A DNA stretch of 64,000 nucleotides from Neopestalotiopsis rosae (lineage: Eukaryota > Ascomycota > Sordariomycetes > Amphisphaeriales > Sporocadaceae): contig JALGAS010000003.1 in assembly GCA_023078685.1 (NCBI GenBank), positions 2,418,001 through 2,482,000 of the forward strand, given 5' to 3'. This document shows, one piece after another, positions 57,093 through 64,000 of the stretch (position 1 is the stretch's first letter; each line of letters begins with the position of its first letter). The notes under the pieces are model-generated. The model had not been told where the DNA came from. It worked only from the letters and a program-made list of their open reading frames with translations, and did no database searches. Both the position numbers and the translations under genes were made by a program.

Positions 57093-60000
57093 GATGCACA
57101 GCCTGTGGATGAGGTGATCTTTGACGAGGCACGTCAACAATGTCCTTACAGGCCGAAATCGACGTTCAATGGCATCTGGACGGGATGCGAGTCGGGAGAA
57201 TGGACGACGAAACCATTGCGCACGCAGCCACGAAGGGACGAGGTAAGGTAGGTAAGTAATTGTGTGTAGGTCTTACTGCATTCGAGCAGGCTGGGCAACC
57301 AGATTGTTATCTTTGAGCCCCGGCTCTTCTGATTCCTTGCAGGCCCCCAAATCAGCCTCCTGGGCTGACTTGGATGCAGCTTCAGCCAGCATTGTGACGT
57401 GACCTCTGCCAATGATAAGCCTCTGGCGAATATGCTGAAGCTGATGTTGGACCAAAAGAGCAAAAGCGCTGCAAAAAGGCGGGGTGGGAACACCTGCAGC
57501 ATTGACCTGCATGGAAACATATCACAAATAGAATTCCTAGTCCTTCGGATTCGCGCCGGCGATAAAGACTCTAATCAATTCTTTACGCACTGATTGGAAC
57601 AGGGCTCTCGACTTGCCGTTAACTCTAGACGAAGATAGATGATTGATTGCTTCGGCATCTTCATAGGTAGTCGATCGGGTTGTCGCTATTGAACAGAATT
57701 GGACTGGAGATACTGCACTATAGGTTACTATTATTACCATTAGCGCAGCCTTATTCACGTACCTTCTCCAGTCCAGGTCCAAGTGAGCCAATATCAAGTT
57801 TCGTGATTTGAGAAAAAAAGAAAAAGAGCAGTCAAGAAAGGTCAGTCCTTAACGCATCGGAGGCGAGTTCCTATCGAGTGAATCGAAATCGCTGTCCGCC
57901 AGTTGTCCCAAGTCTTATGCCACCACAGCTTGCCCCAACAATAGAGACCTATGTACTTCGTACCTAGGTAAGGTGTTTATTGTAACAGTAAGGAAGGATA
58001 CCCATTCCAAAATTGTGCTACAAAACAGGTGCATTTGGCATCGACAAGAAGATATGGACTTGCATGCGCTAGAAAATGTCGAAACACACGCAGATCCGTA
58101 TTTATGTTGCCTCTGCCTTCTTACAATATACAGCTTTCACTCTTCTCAGACAGCCTTTGTCTTCAGTGCGGAAAGAGCGCGCCCTATACCCCAAAATTGC
58201 CTAAAGCACGGCTGGGGAGTTCAGCGGTTGAGACGAAAATGTCGATGTATGCCCCGTGTGCAAAGTCGCAGTTCTGCTGCTTGATAATTATGAATCAGAT
58301 GTCGAAGATACATATCAAGTCCTGCACAACCCATCATGTAGGTCTCCCATGAAAGTCATAGAACTGATAGGCATGGGTCAGTCAGACCAAGTCCGCCCTA
58401 CCTGGTTACCACGCTCTCTTTTTCGATTGTTGCCCTCAGCGCATTTTCACAGACCGTCCCCTGGTCCAAAGGTAGTCACCACCTAGTATCAAGGGCTCCC
58501 ACTTTCTGAAGTTTGGGGTAGGGCTGCATTGGACGTAATGGGTCTGGACTCTGATAATGGTAGCGAGCCAAATGCCGAATGGAAGGGCGTCGAAATCGAA
58601 GCGGCTCCGAATATTCTTGAGCCCACTCGACACATGTCTCCGCTCGCTGGTCGGCCTTCAGTGCACCGTCCAAGGCCGCGCATATGGCAACAGTCGGCAG
58701 TCGCAAAGCACTACCCAAGAATTATCCTCGCTATTAGATTGTGCCGGGCAGCGAGACCCGGACTTTGGCTGCGCTTCAACTGAACTCGTGCGAACACTCT
58801 GTCCATGCCCTTCCGTGCTTGAATGGGCAGGTGAATATATGCAACATGGTCCCAGTACTCAAGTTACTCATGTTGTTTCGTTTGCTGTGATGTGAATAAG
58901 TCGCGAAAATAAAAATTCGGACAGTTTGGGAAGCCAAGACGCCAAAGCAGGTGGCTTTTTGGAGATTCGGCATCCGGCGGCTGAATGTTGTCATTCGTTG
59001 ACCATCTGTTTGGTGGGAATATGTACCAATAATAGAAAGCCAATGACCCTCGCATATTGTATACGTATCTAGATAGATCCTAGATCGCCATAGCGGAATG
59101 CCACGTCTGATATAAACGCTGATTCCTGTCAGCATTCATTCATGTGATCAACTGATCAACCATCATTGAAGGTTTACATAAAGAAATGTCCCGTCCAAAG
59201 CCCGTATGGCGGCTTGCGGCGCTTGACCACGGCTTTTAGTGCCAATTCTGCGCGCTACCCTTTGGAATTTCTGTACGTACAAAGAATTGGCGACCACGTA
59301 AGAAAAACTGCCATGTCAGGTTTGAATGAAGGAGCAGTATCGAAATTTTCTATCATCACAGTCTAGTTTACCCGAGGGCGCAGTGGCTCGCCTCCTCTGA
59401 TCTCTACACGTGCTGTGCTCTGTCGAGACGAGGTTGCTCCTGCGGGATATATCCATCCAGGTTATGGCGTATCCGGGGTAGGTTGCAGTGTTACCCAGCT
59501 TATCCCATGCCCTAGCTAGGGATCTTCAGGGCCCGAGCTAAATAGATCATAAGTCGTCCACTGCACATGTTTTGCCACACCTTTCCGTCTGGTCTGTTTG
59601 CTGTACTTCATATATCCAGTACAATTTATTCACATACATTTCTCGTATGTCGATTAGTCAGAGTACACACTTTGCACCGAGATGACTCAGTAGGGATTTG
59701 GGAAATACACTAGAAACCTTACTGCTGGCTCCTTCTCTTTGTGGCTTTCGGTGACCAGAATTGCGTGATTGACCGCAACACCTTATTGTGCTTCCCGCGC
59801 TCACTAAATGAAATGACGGAATTCAGTGGAATGATGATGCTTATAAACCATAGGGTTTCTTGCAGTAGCTGTGCAATGCCTGGCGGTTTCCCTCAACCTT
59901 TCGCTTCCACTATATAAACCAGCGCAGCCCATGCTTTGATCTCGAGTCCCCATCCGTCCCAATCAAAGATACATGCCACATGCTTCTTTAGGCCATCCTC

Positions 60001-60248
60001 CGGTCTTTTCTCTCTCGGTTCGCTCTCGGCTCCATCCGCGTAACAATTACCAATAGCTTGCCCGTTATCATACCCTTCTTAGGTTATAAATACAAAAGAT
60101 TTTCTAAACAAGCGCATCTAGCCGTCTACTCTCACCAGCTATTGTTGTCACTCTCATCGATTCGCTGAGCCAAATTCCCCGCGACCAGGAGATTTTCAAC
60201 AACTCCCATATACGGACATTCTCAACAATAAGATAAGGCATTCGTACA
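57093..60248. promoter_or_regulatory. Divergent intergenic region, NACHT gene / cystathionine gamma-lyase
   Basis: This 3.2 kb lies between two start codons. Many short open frames occur (57.2-58.9 kb), none with recognisable content. The right end is the C/T-rich leader of the lyase gene. Confidence 0.5.
59911..59918 (+). promoter_or_regulatory. TATA-box candidate of the cystathionine gamma-lyase gene
   Basis: TATATAAA lies about 330 bases before the ATG at 60249, with C/T-rich leader sequence in between, consistent with a long 5' UTR. Confidence 0.45.
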
Positions 60249-61520
60249 ATGACAGTACCGGTTGAGCACCCAGTGGCTACCCCGCCGCGGCCAGCATCGC
60301 CAGTCTATGGCTTTGGCACACTCGCCGTGCACGCGGGCGCCCCTCATGATCCCTCTACTGGAGCTGTTATCGAACCTATTTCGCTATCTACCACATTTGC
60401 CCAGCGCGATGTTGGCCAGCCCATTGGTCTCTATGAGTACTCGCGGAGCTCCAATCCCAATCGTGACAGTTTCGAGCAAGCAGTCGCCGCTCTGGAGCAC
60501 GCAAAGCACGCCCTTGCCTTTGCCAGTGGAAGCGCCGCTACTGCCACCATTCTACAAAGTTTGGCTTCGGGTGCCCACGTCATCAGCGTGAGCGACGTCT
60601 ATGGCGGCACACACCGTTACTTTACACAGGTGGCCAAGGCCCACGGCTGCCAAGTCACATTTACGCCCCAGATTGAGGTCGACATTGCCGACCACATTAC
60701 GGACAACACCAAGCTGATCTGGATTGAATCGCCCAGCAACCCGACTTTGCGCCTCGTCGATATTAGAGCCGTCGTCACGGCTGCCCACGCCCGCGGCGTT
60801 CTCGTGGTGGTGGACAACACGTTCCTGAGCCCCTACGTCCAGAACCCTCTGGATCACGGCGCCGATATTGTTGTGCACAGCGTTACTAAGTACATCAACG
60901 GCCACAGCGATGTCGTCATGGGCGTGGTCGCTGTCAACTCGGATGACCTCAAGGCACGCCTAGCATTTTTGCAGAATGCTGGCGGAGCAGTTCCTTCGGC
61001 TTTCGATTCGTGGTTGGCTCACAGAGGTATTAAGACTCTTCATCTCCGCGTGAGGCAATCAAGCATCAACGCCTTGACCATTGCAACGGCACTCGAGGCC
61101 AGCCCCCACGTCATCTCGGTCAACTACCCGGGTCTGGATTCGCATCCCCAGAGGGCAATCGCGCTCAAGCAGCACCGAGAGGGTCTTGGAGGTGGCATGC
61201 TGTCTTTCCGCATCAAGGGTGGCAGACACGCCGCCGAACAATTCTGCAAACTTACCAAGATCTTCACACTGGCCGAAAGTCTGGGCGCCGTCGAGAGTCT
61301 TGTCGAGTTGCCCAGTGCCATGACACATGCTGGCATCCCCAAGGACCAGAGAGAAGCTGTCGGCGTGTTTGACGATCTTGTGCGTATCAGCACTGGTGTC
61401 GAGGATTCGCGGGATTTGGTGCTGGACATCCAGCAAGCATTGGTCAAGGCCGTCCTGGGAGACGAGATATCCAACGGTCAGTCCAACGGCGCAAACGGAA
61501 ACGGACACGGTGCACACTAG
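60249..61520 (+). CDS. Cystathionine gamma-lyase
   Basis: This single exon encodes 423 residues of the Cys/Met-metabolism PLP family. The PLP lysine is K214 in HSVTKYINGHSDVVMG. Other landmarks are YEYSRSSNPNRDSFE, ALAFASGSAATATIL, DVYGGTHRYF, WIESPSNPTLRLVDI with VVVDNTFLSPY, and NYPGLDSHPQ. It splits cystathionine to cysteine, 2-oxobutyrate and ammonia in the reverse transsulfuration route in the cytosol. Length and motif set favour the gamma-lyase over cystathionine beta-lyase, although the two subgroups are close and substrate cannot be proved from sequence. The C-terminus adds a Gly/Asn tail (NGQSNGANGNGHGAH). A TATA box at 59911 suggests a long leader. No sulfur-pathway partners lie nearby. 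Confidence 0.92.
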   Translation: MTVPVEHPVATPPRPASPVYGFGTLAVHAGAPHDPSTGAVIEPISLSTTFAQRDVGQPIGLYEYSRSSNPNRDSFEQAVAALEHAKHALAFASGSAATATILQSLASGAHVISVSDVYGGTHRYFTQVAKAHGCQVTFTPQIEVDIADHITDNTKLIWIESPSNPTLRLVDIRAVVTAAHARGVLVVVDNTFLSPYVQNPLDHGADIVVHSVTKYINGHSDVVMGVVAVNSDDLKARLAFLQNAGGAVPSAFDSWLAHRGIKTLHLRVRQSSINALTIATALEASPHVISVNYPGLDSHPQRAIALKQHREGLGGGMLSFRIKGGRHAAEQFCKLTKIFTLAESLGAVESLVELPSAMTHAGIPKDQREAVGVFDDLVRISTGVEDSRDLVLDIQQALVKAVLGDEISNGQSNGANGNGHGAH

Positions 61521-61997
61521 ACTACCTACCTGCTAATCGGGTAAGGATCAAAAGTATCGGGCGAATATTGATTCGAAAAGCATTATATAGACTCTAATGA
61601 GCAAGCCTCTTGTTGCTGCTCATCAATGCATTGATTTGTTTCGTCAATCATGACCCTTTATTCTTGACAAACCATGACATGGGAGATGAATCCCGAGCAA
61701 TGTGCGACGATGTTTCGAGGCTCGCTCCTCGGTGCTTTTATGCCTTGACCTATCTGTACTTTGAGCATTAACCATGGGCTAAAGATCAAATCACACTCTT
61801 GTTGGCTTTTGACTGGCTGCCCAGAGGTTTACTCATGTCCAAAAGTTATTGACAAAGGACTATGCGATGGGTTCATGTTCATCTGGTTTCAGCGCCCCAA
61901 ACTAGTCACAGGGAGAAAAGAAAAAGAAAAATAGAGGAGCAGATAGGATCCCTTTTTTCAGTATAAATAGAAGGTAACAAGCATGATAAAAAGCGAC

Positions 61998-62126
61998 AAA
62001 AAAGGAGTGGGTATCAGCCGATCCCCCTACTCGAACCCAAGGGCTCGAGATTCTACACCCTAACGTCTGGACATGTAGGCGGGGGGCACGGTTCCGTCAA
62101 GCCACTCGACCACGAAACCAGGGATC
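61998..62126 (-). ncRNA. Candidate Pol III-transcribed, cloverleaf-like RNA (or decayed tRNA-like gene)
   Basis: On the minus strand the A-box TGGTCGAGTGGC (62112..62101) matches the tRNA consensus, the B-box-like GGGTTCGAGTAG (62038..62027) follows about 60-70 bases later, and a T6 run (62003..61998) would end Pol III transcription. Pairings visible by eye: GATCCC (62126..62121) with GGGATC (62025..62020); GGTTTCG (62119..62113) with CGGAACC (62096..62090), containing TCGAG/CTTGA; CTACA (62078..62074) with TGTAG (62057..62053); CTCGAGCCC (62049..62041) with GGGTTCGAG (62038..62030). Together they form a four-way junction. It is not a standard tRNA: the acceptor spacing is wrong and the invariant C after the T-loop is A. 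It may be a lineage-specific RNA or a tRNA pseudogene. Confidence 0.4.
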
Positions 62127-63510
62127 CTGCGTCAGGCGTGCCCAGTGACTGGTCTTCTTTTTTGAAGAACTGGTGCATTATCTCTATCCATAAGCTCTTT
62201 CTATTGTCTTTGTTGTGCCCCGAGGGTTCCAGCCGTTTGTTTCAGAGCTTGGGAGGAATTTCGTGTGTTCGGTTGCTTCGCAGCAAACCGCGCTGAAAAA
62301 TGCACCCGTTTGTAGAGGGTATCGAATTGCTGTCTATTCTGTAATAAGTCGGGTTTGATTACAATAATACGATTTGGCTGCTTCAAAGAATCTGTAATTG
62401 TCCAAGGGATTGCATGACGGCATAATATCAGTTTCTTTTATGTTACATCTTGCGGACTCGAAAGACTAGTAAATGAAGCGGTTCAACATCTCTTATCGAG
62501 TCTTGGAATCTGCAGCTATTATGATAATCGACAATGAGACTTTCGAGTTTCGTGTCGTTCAAATCTTTGGTGGTCTACCAAAGTTCTTCGCCATTCCACG
62601 CTGATTGCATATTCAATGAGGAATATCTGCTGATGTACATTAACTCATGATTTGGCTAGGGTATTTGCCAACCTTGAATGATTTGTCTCATATCAGCACT
62701 TTGTAAAATGCCACAGTAAGTGTGGCCGTTCATAATAATCATTTCACGAGTTCTCTATATTTTGATGTTAATATGTGATGTGTATAAGATCATCTTGTTT
62801 ACTCAGACAGCCGTAGATAAATTGGGCCTAGAATCAGTCACTTATCAATATACTCGATAGATTGAAAGGAAAACAGAGGTTCTGCGAATGTCAATCGTGG
62901 TTACAAAGAGCCGTTTCTGTCTGGCATTAACATGGCTAATTCTATCGGCTCATGTAAGCTGCACTGTATCACTGTTTGAGAACAAAATCAGGTTTTCCGG
63001 AATCTCTTTAATACATATCATACGAATGAATCTCCTCAGAAAACTAGAATGTCTTGATGTCAGCATAGCAATTTGCATATAAAGTTGCATGTATGCAAAG
63101 TTGTCGTGAGTGAGATCAAGTGTGCGAGAGAAATCAAAGTCCACAAAAATGTATGGCAAACAAAAATGTCGGACTATTGAAGCAGTCTCAGGCTTTCCGG
63201 TGACCAAATCTCGGTAATCGCGTCGGCCACTTCATTCCTGCATACAATAATGACGACAAAATGAAATACAAGCAGCGGACGCTTAGATCATGATCTGCAA
63301 GGTAGAAAAAGCACATTTGTATTACCACAGTCAATCTCCATTTGGCATGACTCCAAAAAATAAACTCTCAACGCCCCAGTCGACACAATCGGCAATTGGT
63401 GCAAAATGCCCCAACCCGGACCGAAGGATATTCATTCGAGCCTCCACATTCACGATCCGCAGCGTCCGCATTCTCACCAACACTAGGGAGATCCCGCAGC
63501 TTCCGCCCTT

Positions 63511-63554
63511 GACAAGTTCATAACAAGCTCAGAACAAGCTTAGAACAAGCTCGG
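63511..63554. repeat. 11-bp tandem repeat, four copies
   Basis: Units of the form AACAAGCTCAG follow each other with small changes (63511, 63522, 63533, 63544). Confidence 0.8.
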
Positions 63555-64000
63555 CCATATCCAAAAGTTTGCATTCTCGGGCATCTTGTCTGGGCTGATT
63601 TAGGCATGGCCAAGTCCAAGTGGCGTCTATAATGCAGCATGCCCGTCAGCCGTGCGTGCCTGCATGGCCGTCAGGGTATGCAGCTGTCATTTTCGCGAAT
63701 TTGCACACCTTGCCCTCACTACCTAGACTAGCGGACGATCAAAAGGGGAATTTGGAATATTTGTGGTACCATTGACCTCGTAACCTCTTGATCATGTCGT
63801 CATCCAAGCATTCATTTCGTCTTTTCTCACCGTGCTGCTGCATATACTTCTTTGCACCCTGCGTCGGACCTCGACCAAGAGCGCTTGGTGTAATGAGCAC
63901 CATATCCGGTATACACGGTTCCCCACTGGGATATCGATGGGGATTACACTACATGCGTCGGATACTGCAATCCAGTCATGGGGCCGGACAGGATCTGAGA

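Larger units (their letters stand above)
61521..64000. other. Intergenic region to the right edge
   Basis: No protein gene is supported in this 2.5 kb. It contains the Pol III-type locus at about 61998-62126, AT-rich DNA from 62400 to 63100 and an 11-bp tandem repeat at 63511-63554. Confidence 0.45.

Noticed and set aside
57146..57520. Possible extra 5' exon of the NACHT gene.
   Set aside because: The frame does not connect by consensus splice sites and the first ATG at 57092 gives a normal N-terminus.
62888..63082. A 64-codon ATG frame with a hydrophobic N-terminus, possibly a small secreted protein.
   Set aside because: Lies in AT-rich DNA, has no mature-protein features such as paired cysteines, and no splice or promoter support.

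Overview
This 64 kb window is nuclear DNA of a filamentous ascomycete, most likely a sordariomycete (perhaps Hypocreales). The genes are split by short 49-160 nt introns with GTRNGT-type donors. The families are fungal: a Zn(II)2Cys6 regulator, a HET-domain protein, a NACHT-ankyrin protein, verprolin and a She3-like protein. Intergenic spacers are 0.3-3 kb. I see no bacterial-type operons, no intact transposon and no CRISPR. I built 21 protein-gene models, one of them cut by the left edge. For the 19 multi-exon models and the single-exon genes, exon lengths sum to whole codons.

Layout. 0-0.7 kb: 3' end of molybdenum-cofactor sulfurase. 1.1-8.4 kb: Zn(II)2Cys6 factor, MFS sugar transporter and HpcH/HpaI-type aldolase, with transporter and aldolase divergently transcribed; this looks like a small catabolic gene set. 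8.5-25 kb: glutaredoxin-like protein, CHORD/CS co-chaperone, a four-helix membrane protein, a mitochondrial-type protein, verprolin and a 954-residue conserved-looking protein of unknown function. 26.9-43.2 kb: core cell biology, namely a She3-like coiled-coil protein, Pta1/symplekin (mRNA 3'-end processing), Coa3 (cytochrome oxidase assembly), the Dep1/Sds3-like Rpd3 subunit, Nop12 (60S ribosome biogenesis) and alpha-tubulin.

44.5-57.1 kb is the accessory block: an FAD monooxygenase, a HET-domain protein, a class I terpene synthase and a 1413-residue NACHT-ankyrin (NLR-like) protein sit in a row. A terpene cyclase with an oxygenase is a minimal terpenoid pathway, and the two flanking recognition-type genes belong to families used in fungal nonself recognition and programmed cell death. 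60.2-61.5 kb: cystathionine gamma-lyase. Just downstream (about 62.0-62.1 kb, minus strand) is an unannotated segment with A-box and B-box matches, cloverleaf-like pairings and a T6 terminator: a candidate Pol III RNA or a decayed tRNA-like gene.

Limits: all exon joins are read by eye from splice signals and family conservation. No homology search or RNA evidence was available.
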